NCBI RefSeq assembly: GCF_022605165.1
Contig: NC_063071.1
Span: forward strand, 248,001 to 312,000
Direction of reading: 5' to 3'
Origin: Purpureocillium takamizusanense
Taxonomy: Eukaryota; Ascomycota; Sordariomycetes; Hypocreales; Ophiocordycipitaceae
Length of the DNA: 64,000 bases
The translations under genes and the position numbers were made by a program. The notes under the pieces are model-generated. The model saw only the letters and a program-made list of their open reading frames with translations, was not told the origin of the DNA and made no database searches. Below, piece by piece: positions 11,474 to 22,424 of the stretch; position 1 is the stretch's first letter, and the number at the start of each line of letters is the position of its first letter.

Positions 11474-12430
11474 GACCCAAGTCGAAAGCGTGTATCTGTA
11501 GATTGATGCACTCTGCTGTGTCCAAAAGTCGTCACCATCGTATTTGGATCGAGCCTTACTATAATGTAGAGTTCCCACTCGAGTCAACCTCAGACCAAGT
11601 GCTGAGTTGATTTATGCAAAAGATCTCTGCCGTGACGTGGTGTTGTTGATGACTGTTGCAGACTGACGTGCGTAGCACCCTGTCACCTGCGTGTGGTAGC
11701 AAACATGGTGGAATTGTAGACTCGTCTTCTCGTACGGTAGTGAATATGCAGCGGAAAGGCTTTCATCTCCCTCCGACTCTTCACTTCGACATGGGTTCTG
11801 GCGGGATCCAAATATGCTATACGTATGTCTGATGTCCCAGCTCGACCGCACCTTTCGTGCCGATGGACGTTGCATGTGGGCCCACGTATTGTGAGCATTG
11901 TCGTGATAGTCCGGTCAGATGCTAAACGCCTCGAGATACTGTACAGTCCGAGCTTTGCCATGCCACAGACATCATCGGTCTGTGCTCTTTGTCTTTGGAC
12001 CCGAGAAGGAACGACGTGTGTGATGCATGACGCACGCCAGACTTCCCCGTCACATCAATGGAAAGGCTCGTTGCGTTCCCCGGATTGGAAGGACCCCCGC
12101 GACGTGGTCAATCCTACAACGTCGAGGGATCGCCGAGACCCGAATCTTTGGGCTAGACTAGATCCTGTGTTGGTCGCAGGCCTGCATGCGAGCTGATGTG
12201 AGCGTTCGCACGGTATTGAGCTTTGACATCGGATTGAATCAGAGGCGAAAAGCAGCTGAGGGGGCTTCTCACGCCGAACGTCTTTGATACCCAGGTCTAC
12301 TGTGCCATCCAGTTATGCTCAAAATACAGTCTACGGACGAGTAGCACTATTTACAGTCAGACGTTTATTTCTATTTTCACGTATTCAAGACCTGCTAAGC
12401 CGAGGCCTATAGTGCTATACTGTCCCCTGC

Positions 12431-12790
12431 CGCGGGCTACGAGCGAGTAAATGCGTTACGGGCTGCGCTCAATGGAAGGCATCGCGGGCTGTAGTAGTCT
12501 AGCTGGTTGCAGCAAGGCCAGCAGGCTATACGTAATTGAAGGCATCGAGGGCTGCGTGGCTTCACGCGATTAAGATCTGTGGCTTGCGGGCTGCACCAGT
12601 AATCTGGGACCTGCCAGCGTACTGCGCCGTCATGACCTGCTGGGCTGCCTGTAGGCAATTGAAGGTAGGTACCAGTGTATCACGGGCTTCAGCAAGCCAC
12701 ATGCAGCCGGCTACGTGCCCCCGCATGCAAGAGGGCACTGTAGCCCACTACGACGCAGGGACTGCTGTTGGCCGTGGCGGGCTTGGCTGG
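12431..12790. repeat. degenerate short repeat around a CGGGCTGC core
   Basis: A GGGCT(G/A/T)C-like core recurs about eight times at irregular 15-60 base spacing (GCGGGCTAC, ACGGGCTGC, GCGGGCTGT, GAGGGCTGC, GCGGGCTGC, CTGGGCTGC, ACGGGCTTC, GCCGGCTAC). Two copies are preceded by GGAAGGCATCGCG / TGAAGGCATCGAG and a third by CAATTGAAGG, so the longer unit looks like AATTGAAGGCATCGxGGGCTGC. Probably a decayed minisatellite or transposon remnant; no coding sense was found. Confidence 0.45.
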
Positions 12791-15670
12791 CCTCGAGGTG
12801 TGTGAATAGTGAAAACGTATAAATGTAAAGAGTGATAGTCCTACGGACTGTAGATGATGAATCGACATCGCTAGCTGGTCAGTTTTTGTTTTTGAGAATG
12901 GAGTCTAGAGGCCGAATGCTCTGACGAGGCCGTCATTACCTGGTAGCTGCCCGTGAATCACAATACGGCTACGGCTGTCAACACGGTAATCCGTGTACTG
13001 TACGTACACTGCCGTCTGGCCTCTTGCCCTTGAGCGCACGGACTGGCGTACTTTTCTTCATCCAACAGGAGGGGAGGAGGCACTTGGCAAGTCGTGGGAG
13101 CGTTGGTCGCTTACGAATGTCTGCGTCTATTGTGGTGGGCAAGTGTTCAATTGTTGAGCGTATCAAGAGCCCCCTGCAACCAACTAAATTCCTTCACCCG
13201 GGCTCCTGGGGACGAACAGAGAGTGATTGGAGTTGTTAGCCTCGCAGCCTATTCGCGTTCGCAATGGGAGGCTGTCTCACGTCTCTTTTCTGTTCGCTGA
13301 GAGAGCATGGGGGTTCGAAACGAAGGTCACAGGTGTATGACCGTTGGTGGAGGCTCTACGAGACATCGAATGAGCATTGACACAACCAACACGTCTTTGG
13401 CATTGTGGGCTCTGATCTGCAGATCACCAGTCTCACGGACTTGAGTTGACAGAACAGACCTGAGCTCACACAAAGCACTCGAGACGCCGTTCTCGCCGTG
13501 CTCGATAGGCACGGGATAATGAGAGCCGCTTCCGGTAGTTGGTTGTCACCCGGCTATCTGCCGTACGACTGGACTCGGCCGGAATGGCAACTGCACCATT
13601 TACCCCGGTGCGCGTCGATGACTCTTCGTGCGCGCTCGTACGGGCCGGAGCCTCGTACTGTCGTGCTGGTACGGTGGACCTTCGAGACCTGGCGGCGGCA
13701 GCGACATTGGCAGAGGGCTGTGGCCTGTACAGACAGCGTCGGGCCGACGGGCAGCTTTGTATTTCCTGTGCATGGCGTGGGACTCGCAGTCCTCAACCAT
13801 ATGTTGACGAATATTATTAACTGGTTCGCCCCAGACAAACTTGCGCGAGCAAGTTTCCACCAACTTGTCAGTTCACGTCGTAAGGTGGAGCATTGATGAG
13901 CCGGGCTCTGTGCAGACAGCAGACAGCCTGCCAAGGCCTAACCAACCCTCGCAGACTTGGGTAGATGTGCTGCTGCCCGTTGAGCGTAGGACTAGTTACC
14001 GTTTCTCGCCTGTTCCCGACCGTTAGCAGCACGGGCCGCAACGGGTGCATGTGCTGCGGCATCGGCCGGCATTCACCCGCCTGTTCGGTCAGGGTCCTTT
14101 CGAAAATGTTGCTCTCTTTGGTCTGCAGATCGTGTGCATGTATTGCCCGCGCCCGTTTCCGCTGGATGGGCTGAGCGGGCAAGGGAGCCCCCTGTGGGAT
14201 AGTGGTCCCACGCCATTCATTGTTGGATGGAGCCAGCCCCGTTCTGTCAACCGGGGGCAACCGATTGATGAAAGGGATTGTCATTTGCTTACGAAGTAAC
14301 AACTTGTCACACGAGCAGCTCCGGCGGGGGAAACGGCAACTCGGCGGTCAGCGTTCGGAAGTACATAATAAAGGCCGTTGACAGCTGGCGCGCCCGCAAG
14401 CACGGTCGCGATCCACACCCCATGAGCGCGGAGCATGCGGTCAAAAAGGGGGCGCCCTCGCAATGTATTGTTAGCTGGGGCTCTTGGTTGTTTCGTCCGA
14501 GGCTATTGATTCTCTCAATGTGTGGCTTAGAAGCCATGAAATCACTATTGTTGACTGGAGCTGAGATCAGCATCACAATTGAGCCATGAGCCAGGTCAAT
14601 GTTACTGTAGCATTGTTCCTAGATCATGAACCTGGTGTCTATGTCTATGTTCCTGGCACGTATTGATTACTCCTTACTTCCCTCTCATATTGTTACATCA
14701 TTGCTTTCAGCGGCCTGGTCGATCATGAGGCCACCCAGCTCGGCATACAGGGTCGGAAGCTTCCGGCCTGCGGTGGCTGGCCATGTCAAGTATCCCGCCG
14801 CGTCCGCTATCCGTCACGACGGAGCTCATGTCCCCAGAGGAGCCCCGGGATTGAGCGGGGCTGCCGCAATTAGCGTCTCCAGGGCAGAACATCAGCCCAT
14901 GTTTCCCGACTCTGCCTGCAACGGCGTTGTCGCAATCTTCCGTTTACGCAAATGGCAGAAAGAGAAATTTGCTGTCGAGGTTGAGCTGCTTTTTTTCTTC
15001 CTCTTTTTATTTTTGCTTCGCCCCCCTCTGCCTGAGGTCAGATTACCGGCTTTGCCGTTTGTTTGCCGTCTCTCCTTTCTCCTCGGGTGCCGGCCGGCAT
15101 GCGGAGCCCCCCCTCGAGCCGGTGAGGCACAGGCGGGACACTTTGTGTCGTACCGACAGAGCCGCACGATGCTACTAGGCTCCTCCGTAGGATACGACGG
15201 CAAGCCCATGAGGCCCGAGCCAGGCAAAGTTGAGCTGAGAGGTAACACGACAGAACGCACGCGGTGTCTAGAGCCACAAGGCCGGGTGTCTGATGTCCTC
15301 CTCATACAGACGCCAAGCGCTAACTCTCCATCCATGATCTGCCCCCCTCGTAATAGTGAAGCGCTTGAAGGACCCTGGGGCCTCCAAGTGCCCCATGCAT
15401 ACCGAGATCATACGACGTGCTGGTGGGCCAGCCAGGTGTCATTGGTGTCGGAGAACGCTTCCGCGCGGAAGGACGCGACGGGTCGGCAACATCACAACGT
15501 GGCAGTGGGGCCGCAACGCTAAAACCTCAAAGGCCTTGACCGTCTGGTGACCGGTCGCAATGCGATTCGAGGGAGTCTGTTGCAAAACCTGATAGATGAC
15601 GTACTGTGGGTTTGAAAAAGGACTGGATCATCCGGGGGCGGGCAGTCCGTTGTCTGTGGGTAGCAACTGG

Positions 15671-15677
15671 TATATAG
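15671..15677 (+). promoter_or_regulatory. possible TATA box of the flavohaemoglobin gene
   Basis: TATATAG, 134 bases before the ATG at 15811. Position and composition are right for a fungal core promoter; there is no other evidence. Confidence 0.35.
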
Positions 15678-15810
15678 ACGTTGCCCTCCTTCCTCTGTGA
15701 TTCAGTGGCAATGTTGCACGGCGACAAAGTAACAAGCATCCCGCCTTTGCGTTGGTCGCGTGCCCGCGTTTCCACAGACGTAGCGAAACCTGCCGTCGGC
15801 CCCCAGCAAA

Positions 15811-17070
15811 ATGGCGTTGACATACAAAGAAAGCCAGAAAATCAGGGCCACAATTCCGGCCCTGCAGGAGCACGGTGAACTCCTTGTCACCGTGTTTTAC
15901 CGCAACCTCTTACACAACCACCCGGAGCTGAAGAACCTCTTCAATACCGCCAACCAAGTCAATGGCTTTCAACCTCGAGCTCTCGCCTCCATCATCTTGC
16001 AATTCGCCAAAAACATCAATCACATCTACGAGCTCGTGCCGAAACTGGAAAGAATCTGCCAGAAGCACTGTTCGCTCGGCGTCCAGCCAGAGCATTACAG
16101 TATTCTGGGGAAGCATCTCATCGAAGCGTTCTCCCAAGTGTTGGGACCCCAAATGACACCGGAAGCCCTACAAGCATGGAAAAGGGCGTACTCTATCCTT
16201 GCCAACATGCTCATCGGTCGCGAGAAGCAGCTGTATGGTAGCTGGGGCCGGTGGACTGGATGGCGACAGTTCCGCGTGGTCGAAAGAGTGCCTGAAAATC
16301 CCGACATATGTTCATTCCTACTCAGTCCCGTGGATGAACAAAACTTACCTGGCTTCATGCCGGGACAGTACATATCCGTGCGCGTCGACGTTCCTGGAAA
16401 GAACTACAAGCAAATCAGACAGTATTCCCTCAGCGACTCGCCTCGTCCCGGTCACTACCGCATCACGGTCAAACGCGACGACGGCACAAAGCGCAAACCT
16501 TCGACGGCCAGCCACTGTCCGTACGCGAACACCCCCGGTGTTGTCTCAAATCAACTTCTCGACAGCCTCTTCGCTGGCGACACGATCGAGGCCAGTCATC
16601 CTACGGGACAGTTCTACCTAGATACCAATAACCTGTCCAGCGAGCCGGTGGTACTCATCTCAGCAGGAATTGGCGCGACACCAGTCTTGTCAATACTCAA
16701 TTACATCATAGAGAATCAGCCCACGCGGCCGGTATCATGGGTTCACGGGGCCCGCAGTGACATGCCGTTCCACGCTCACATCGCCAAACTGCAAAAGGAG
16801 AGGCCCAACTTCCACAGCAAGGTGTTCAAAACCCATCTCGCGGATGCGGACCTGGCAGGAGTAACGTACGACTACGACTATCGTCTGGATCTAGCGACGT
16901 TGAGCCCAGATGACCTGTGTCTCACGCGAAGCTCTGCAGAGTACTATGTCTGTGGACCGGAGCAATTCATGCTGGAGACGGCCGATTTTCTAGAGTCCCA
17001 GCACGTCGACCCCACGAGGATCAAATACGAGCTCTTTGCAACGGGGGAGCGAGCTGCGTCGCCGTCATGA
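15811..17070 (+). CDS. flavohaemoglobin (nitric oxide dioxygenase)
   Basis: Single exon, 419 aa, the usual length. It converts NO plus O2 to nitrate using NAD(P)H, protecting against nitrosative stress. N-terminal globin domain (1-145): Tyr30 (B10) and Gln54 (E7) line the distal pocket, and His86 in QKHCSLGVQPEHY is the proximal haem ligand with Lys85 and Glu138 matching E. coli Hmp Lys84/Glu135. Then the FAD-binding domain with RQYSLS at 203-208, and the NAD(P)H domain with SAGIGATPVLSIL and YYVCGPEQFM. All key residues are present. No mitochondrial presequence is seen at the start, so cytosolic is likely. Convergent with the GST gene, 354 bases away. The presence of NO detoxification fits life inside a host or denitrifying soils, but the sequence does not say which. 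Confidence 0.95.
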   Translation: MALTYKESQKIRATIPALQEHGELLVTVFYRNLLHNHPELKNLFNTANQVNGFQPRALASIILQFAKNINHIYELVPKLERICQKHCSLGVQPEHYSILGKHLIEAFSQVLGPQMTPEALQAWKRAYSILANMLIGREKQLYGSWGRWTGWRQFRVVERVPENPDICSFLLSPVDEQNLPGFMPGQYISVRVDVPGKNYKQIRQYSLSDSPRPGHYRITVKRDDGTKRKPSTASHCPYANTPGVVSNQLLDSLFAGDTIEASHPTGQFYLDTNNLSSEPVVLISAGIGATPVLSILNYIIENQPTRPVSWVHGARSDMPFHAHIAKLQKERPNFHSKVFKTHLADADLAGVTYDYDYRLDLATLSPDDLCLTRSSAEYYVCGPEQFMLETADFLESQHVDPTRIKYELFATGERAASPS

Positions 17071-17424
17071 CGAACATTGGGGCGCGGCGGCAAGTCGTTG
17101 GCGTTTGCGTCCGGGGAAGAGGCGATTTGGGCAAAATGGTCAATAAAACAGGCAAGGGGAGTTATGCATGGCGCAGTATCACCTCATTATAGAGATTCGT
17201 TGCTCAAAGGGCTAGAACGTGGCGGTGCCTGGTTTGGCCAAAACAGGGCTCGGTTAAGACGGGATCGGCATATACGGAGAAAGACATCACGTCATGGGTA
17301 TCGACGAGTAGTAGTAGCAGCGGTTTTTCCATGCAGAAGATGAATAGAGGCCCCTATAGCGCCTAATGTGGAGATACTCATGCGCTCAGAGTATCAAGAG
17401 CCCCCCCCCCCCCCCCCAAAAGAC
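17071..17424. other. convergent 3' flanks with a 17-C homopolymer
   Basis: Shared 3' region of the flavohaemoglobin and GST genes. A run of 17 C at 17401-17417 sits only 7 bases beyond the GST stop codon, so it would be a G-run in that gene's 3' UTR. No gene otherwise. Confidence 0.6.
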
Positions 17425-18096
17425 CTATTGCGTTGAGAAATACGGTGTGATCCCCTCAGTCGCGATGGCACGCTTGATCGAGTCCTTGGCCTCCATACGC
17501 TTGATTACCGCCGCGTAATGGGGGAAGTTGCTCAGTGATAGGCCGACCCCGCGAGCCCAGTACCAGAAAATGACGAGGTTGTAATCCACGAGCGTCTCCC
17601 TTTCTCCGACTGCGAATGGCTTTCCTTGGAGGAGTTTGTCAATCCGTGCGAAGCTAGCCTCGATGATTGACTTGCCCCGTTCGCGCACCGTCTCATGAAG
17701 GTCTTTGTCGTCAGTAAACCTGGCTGGCCTAAAATACATCCCGTAGCCCATGCCGTGAAGCGAACCCGAAAGCCACGCGAGCCATTCGAGGACCTTTGCA
17801 CGTTGGACGAGGCCGTCGCCAGAGAGACCGCGTTCAGGTGCCAAGCCAGATATGAGCGTCAAAACTGCGGGCATCTCCGTGATGATGTCCCCATCGACTT
17901 TCAGAGCCGGCACATAACCCATGTGGTGGACGTCGTTGCGATATTGGGCATTGGTGAAGCTGCCGTCGGCAGCGTCGAAGCCGTCGGGGTTACGGTTGAG
18001 GAGAACTGTGTTGAACTTGATGCCTAGCTCCTCAAGGACGGCATGAGGAATTAATGAGCAGGCTCCATTGGCGCGGTACAAGGTTAATTGTGGCAT
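17425..18096 (-). CDS. glutathione S-transferase-like protein
   Basis: Single exon, 223 aa. N-terminal thioredoxin-fold domain: PQLTLYRANGACSLIPHAVLEELGI, then MGYVPALKVDGDIITEMPAVLTLISG, where the VPAL cis-proline and the E-M/S-x glutathione gamma-glutamyl contact are in place. An all-helical C-terminal domain follows with AVGERETLVDYNLVIFWYWARG, a normal GST N-capping and hydrophobic staple region. The CSLIPH active-site stretch resembles bacterial/beta-class GSTs, in which a Cys or Ser rather than Tyr contacts glutathione. The role is presumably conjugation or peroxide detoxification in the cytosol; the substrate is unknown. Convergent with the flavohaemoglobin gene, which could reflect a shared stress function but may be chance. 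Confidence 0.88.
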   Translation of the reverse strand: MPQLTLYRANGACSLIPHAVLEELGIKFNTVLLNRNPDGFDAADGSFTNAQYRNDVHHMGYVPALKVDGDIITEMPAVLTLISGLAPERGLSGDGLVQRAKVLEWLAWLSGSLHGMGYGMYFRPARFTDDKDLHETVRERGKSIIEASFARIDKLLQGKPFAVGERETLVDYNLVIFWYWARGVGLSLSNFPHYAAVIKRMEAKDSIKRAIATEGITPYFSTQ

Positions 18097-20097
18097 CGTG
18101 AGCTTTGCGCGCGAGTTCTTCGCTCGTTCTCTTGTGCTTCGTACGCGTCTAGGGTTACCAGCTTGTAAACAGCGCAGGCGAGAGAATGTGCACCATCCAC
18201 ATCCGACATTGCAGAGTTGCTCTTATAATACGCCGACAGACTACAGACCCCGCACGTATTCGTAATCCGAGTCAGATCCAGTATTTCGCGTCGCGCCCTT
18301 TGCGTCTCAAACAGGCAACCCCCTTGTGAGTCGTGACACTGCTGACAAACGACGCTGGCTCTGCCACTTGTCTCGATCACGGCTGCGACCGACAATCAAT
18401 GGCAAATGCTCACGGCAGCTCCCTATGGCCAATACCCTAATGCTTCTTACCCAGAGCACAATTTGACGAAATGCTGAGGGCCTTCTCGAACGCTTTCATA
18501 GGGTTAGACGGTTGCTTCAATATGAAAGTTTGCCCTGGAGGCGCGGGGAAAGTAAGCCCGGCTTCTCGGCATCCCACTCTAGCCGCGGCAGTCATATTAT
18601 AAAGATTCGGCAGCCGGTCGCTTGCCCAATGACGGCAGCACCATGTCCGTGGACCGCCACGGAAAAGACGTGGCCCCCGAGGAAATTCCATGCGGATGGA
18701 CCCGGTCGTTAGACAGGTCCGGGTCGGGGCTGTTGGGGAACATTGTTGCTACAACCCGATCCATTACGCCGGGGCCTGACCTGTGAAGAAGCAATCCACG
18801 TGAACTGGCTATCACAATGTAATTCCGCGCGGGTGCTCGCGCCCTGTTCGGGCGGCTCCTGAAGAAGCCAAAGTCGAGTCTGCAGGGGAGCAGCACTGAG
18901 GCGGCAATATTTGTACAGATGCAAGCCCAGATCTGGGGGCTGTACAATTCGTGTCTTGGTCTTGAATGGAGTAACGGACAGCCTTGGCCTCATGCCGTGA
19001 TCGGTCTCCTGCTGTGTCCCGTTGTCGTTCTCAACTGCAGCCTCGCAAACCCAGCTCTTCGCGTGGCGCGAAGGGAGATGTAATGTGATCAATTTACAGC
19101 ACAACTTTGATGTCGATCGTGGGCGCCCCAGGGCCATGTGTCAGTGCGGCGGCAGGCCCCGTCACACTCAGTTGGCGGGGCCATCCGGTCGCGACGAGTA
19201 ACTTATTAGGCCCTCAGCCATCTCGGTTGCCTGACGGCTGCTCAGTGCTGATTGCAAGCCATGGCCGTTTACTGAGTATACGCCAAGCCAAAAGGCATAT
19301 AATATCTCTCACTGGAACAAGTCAATCGATAATGACAGATGTAAGGGCGAAAACAGCAGTACCAGTGCATCAGAGGCGAGCCTCGGTGGTCGGCCAGGAG
19401 GAGAATGCGAACGAAGCAGCCGCACACTTGACGCAGGCGTGTACTACGGCATAAAGAAGACACGGAAGCCCAGTGCGGCCGAGACACTGGATTCCGACCT
19501 CGTTGGACAACGCCTTGGGCAGGACTGGGTATTTGTACCCGAAACGCTCTCCGTGAGATGATACTGGTGCCAACTGGCTTAGCTGTGGGGGTCACGACTC
19601 ACCTCCATCCACAACAATGCGCTGAACACACCCCCGAAGCGGAAAAGCAACTTCTTGACACGGTGTACCCGTCACATTGCTTCTCGTACGAGACTTCCTT
19701 GATCGCCGCCCGATAGACTGTGCTGATAGAGCGTACAGGGAGGCCTCAATGGCGCTAGGTGCCATGCTGGTGCGCGATGGCGTGCGATGCAGACGCCTTG
19801 TCGCCATGCTCGCCAACATGCCACGGACACTGGAGGCAGCGCGTCTGCCTGCACCGATGAGAAATCAGTCCAATCACGCAAACGCGATGCCACTTGACGA
19901 CAAGATCCGGCTAGCCAGGGGCAAAACACGTACGTAGTTGGCATGTCTCGGGAGTATCAAGGACAAGGTATGCGCGCCGACGAGGCAACCAAGACATTGA
20001 GCGGCCTTGAAGTAAAGGACTGAGGCCGCGCAGCGCCAGATGAGATGAAGCGTCAGTAAAAGCTGAGAATCGACTCTCTCGGCCATCAAATTGCAAG
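18097..20097. other. intergenic region, no gene recognised
   Basis: Divergent promoter region between the GST and the LAT permease. Short open frames only, with no domains or splice-consistent exons. Confidence 0.5.
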
Positions 20098-21855
20098 ATG
20101 GCCGCCTCAACGAATCCAGAGCAACAGCCGCTTCTGCCGGGTCTCGTTGGCGCTCGAAAGAACGGCTCCTTCGGCGACATTGATAGTGAGTCTCCAAACA
20201 ACAATGTCCTGTCGCGCGACGTCGAAGACGATGTACTTCCGGAAGCGTCCCCGATGGGGCGTAACATTACCTGGCAAAGCGCCTACATCATAGTAATGTC
20301 CAGAGTCATCGGGAGCGGTATCTTCGCCACACCAGGCGCCATTTTGCGATCTGTCGGGAGCCCAGGGCTTTCGTTACTCATCTGGATTGCCGGTGCAGTC
20401 ATATCAGCCTGCGGCCTTGCCGTGTTGCTCGAGTACGGCTGCATGCTGCCACGCTCTGGAGGGCAGAAGGTCTACCTTGAGTTCACGTACAGGCATCCCC
20501 GGTTCCTCGCGTCGACGCTCGTCGCAATAAACGCCGTTCTCCTGGGACTGACGGCAAGCAATTGTGTCATATTCTCGCAGTATATTCTCTTTGCTTTTGA
20601 GGCGGATTCTGTCAGCGACACGGTTCGCAAGATAGTCGGAGCAGGCCTTTTGACGCTCGCGACCATCATTCATGCAGTAACTCCAAGACTTGGCGTCAGG
20701 ATCCAAAATGTCCTCGGGTGGTCAAAGATTGGAATTGTTGCTTTTATGGTGCTCTCTGGCATTTATGTTGTCATTCTTCGCCTTGCTATCGGCGATGATA
20801 TGGGCCCGAGATCAAGCGTTTCTCTGCAAGGTTGGGATCATTTGTGGCAGGGCAGCATTTGGAACTGGGGCGCAATCGCGACTGCCTTGTTCAAGGTCTT
20901 CTACTCATACGCCGGCCTCGACAATCTGAGCAATGTTCTCAACGAAGTCAAGGACCCCGTTCGTACGCTACGGTCGGTGACACTCACAGCACTCTTCACC
21001 ACATGCGCAATTTTCCTCCTCGTCAATGTGGCCTACTTCCTCGTAGTGCCTATTGACGAAATAAGAGAAAGCGGCGAGCTTGTTGCCGCTTTATTTTTCG
21101 AGCGCGTCTTCGGAGGGAACTTTGGGCGTCGATTCCTGCCTCTTGTCGTCGCCTTGTCCGCGGTTGGCAATGTCTTGGTCGTCGTGTTTGCCATGGTAAG
21201 TGTCGCGAGTCCCTCGTTGATGCACAGTCTTCCGGCACTGACGTGCATGCAGGCGAGGCTCAAGCAGGAGATTGCCAGGCAAGGCCTTCTGCCATTCTCT
21301 GAGAGATTGTCGTCCACTATGCCCTTCAATTCACCGCTGGGAGGCCTTTTACTCACCTACGTCCCGTCACTGCTGGTCATTGTGCTTTCACCCTCACAAG
21401 AAGTGTTCTCGTTTATCTTAGAGACCGAAGGATACTCGGGGCAAATTTTGGGCTTGCTCACTGGAGCCGGTCTTATTTGGCTGCGGATCAAGCGCCCGGA
21501 TCTCAAGAGGCCATTCAAGGCTTGGACATCGGCGGTCTTGTTCCGATTCCTTCTCGGACTTGCCTTGCTCGCGGCTCCGTTCTTCCCCCCATCCAAACAG
21601 CCCGCAGGCGGGCTCTACTACGCGACATACGCCATTGTTGGCGTCGCCATGTAAGTCTCGCAGATTATATGGGTATTTCTGGCGACTTGTTGCTAATCCA
21701 GTCACGTTCGCAGATTTGTTGGCAGTCTCTTGTATTGGTATGTATGGACCATTCTGCTCCCTCGCATCCGTGGTTACACCCTGGAGGAAGAGACGGTGGT
21801 GCTTCAAGATGGGACAGCGGTGACAAGGATCATTCACAAGGAGCGCTCATCGTAG
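20098..21855 (+). CDS. LAT-family amino-acid permease (MUP1-like)
   Basis: Three exons: 20098-21195, 21253-21650, 21714-21855; 545 aa. Introns of 57 and 63 nt have GTAAGT donors. The first intron is a multiple of three with no in-frame stop, so an unspliced message would also be translatable. The protein has a hydrophilic N-terminus of about 55 residues, then 12 predicted helices starting with TWQSAYIIVMSRVIGSGIFATPG, the GSGIFxxPG signature of APC-superfamily LAT carriers (Pfam AA_permease_2). Other family blocks: GLAVLLEYGCMLPRSGGQKVYLE and FYSYAGLDNLSNVLNEVKDP. It ends in a cytosolic tail. Fungal members include the methionine permeases MUP1/MUP3. The plasma membrane is the likely site; the substrate is unproven. 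It belongs to the same family as the gene at 34338-36193 but is clearly diverged from it. Confidence 0.9.
21196..21252 (+). other. 57-nt in-frame intron of the LAT permease
   Basis: GTAAGT donor, GCAG acceptor, CTGAC branch motif. Its removal joins VVFAM to ARLKQEIARQG, the family's expected sequence. It encodes 19 residues without a stop if retained. Confidence 0.8.
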
Positions 21856-22424
21856 AATTGCGTTCTATGCTACGAACTAGTAAAGCATTCAATTCATCTC
21901 ACAAAAAAAGTATGTCATGTGCACGCGCCCTTCCAACGCCGTGAGCCCATCATCACATCGAGAATTGCATCGCGCGCGCCCATCGAAAGTCACGCGTTTC
22001 AGAGTTGGATTGTGATAAGCGGCACCTAACCGCAATATGTCGTCATTTGCGTACGAAATCCGCATCCGAGGCACTTGACAGACCCGGCACACGGCTTTCA
22101 CCTTGCCACCGAGTCGCATCGCGCCCTACACCCGCCCCAGCGAGAGCCAGTCGATTTCCAAGCATGGTCACCAAGTCCGTGGTGTAGTGTTCGGGTTGAC
22201 AAGTGCGCCTTTGTGTTGAATTCCAGCTTTTCCCATTGGCCATGCTTATCAATCCGGCGCAATGAAGGTGCTGTCGAGGATGGCGTGCTCGCGGGGTGCA
22301 CCACTTATATATCAGGCCAATTGAGGAAGATGGATGGTCAATCATGAGAAGGCACATCTACTATCACCGAGATTACACGACTCATCCGTACACAGCATCA
22401 CTTCACCTATAACCGAAGAGCAAC
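21856..22424. other. intergenic region, promoter of the CmcJ-family gene
   Basis: 569 bases; a TTATATATC AT-rich element near 22305-22313 lies about 115 bases before the next ATG and may be its TATA box. No gene. Confidence 0.45.

Larger units (their letters stand above)
11474..15810. other. 4.3-kb gene-poor region
   Basis: No coding region could be supported. It is the shared promoter side of the leftward GMC-hydrolase gene and the rightward flavohaemoglobin gene. The only internal structure I could see is the degenerate repeat at about 12431-12790. Open frames such as 13498-13896 and 14626-15522 have arginine/proline-rich, low-information translations with no recognisable domain. Confidence 0.5.

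Noticed and set aside
13300..13330. GGTTCGAAAC word as a possible tRNA B-box
   Set aside because: No A-box, no cloverleaf stems at the proper distance.
14626..15522. 298-aa plus-strand open frame in the gene desert
   Set aside because: No recognisable domain, the only hydrophobic stretch comes from a T-rich tract, and no splice-supported extension.
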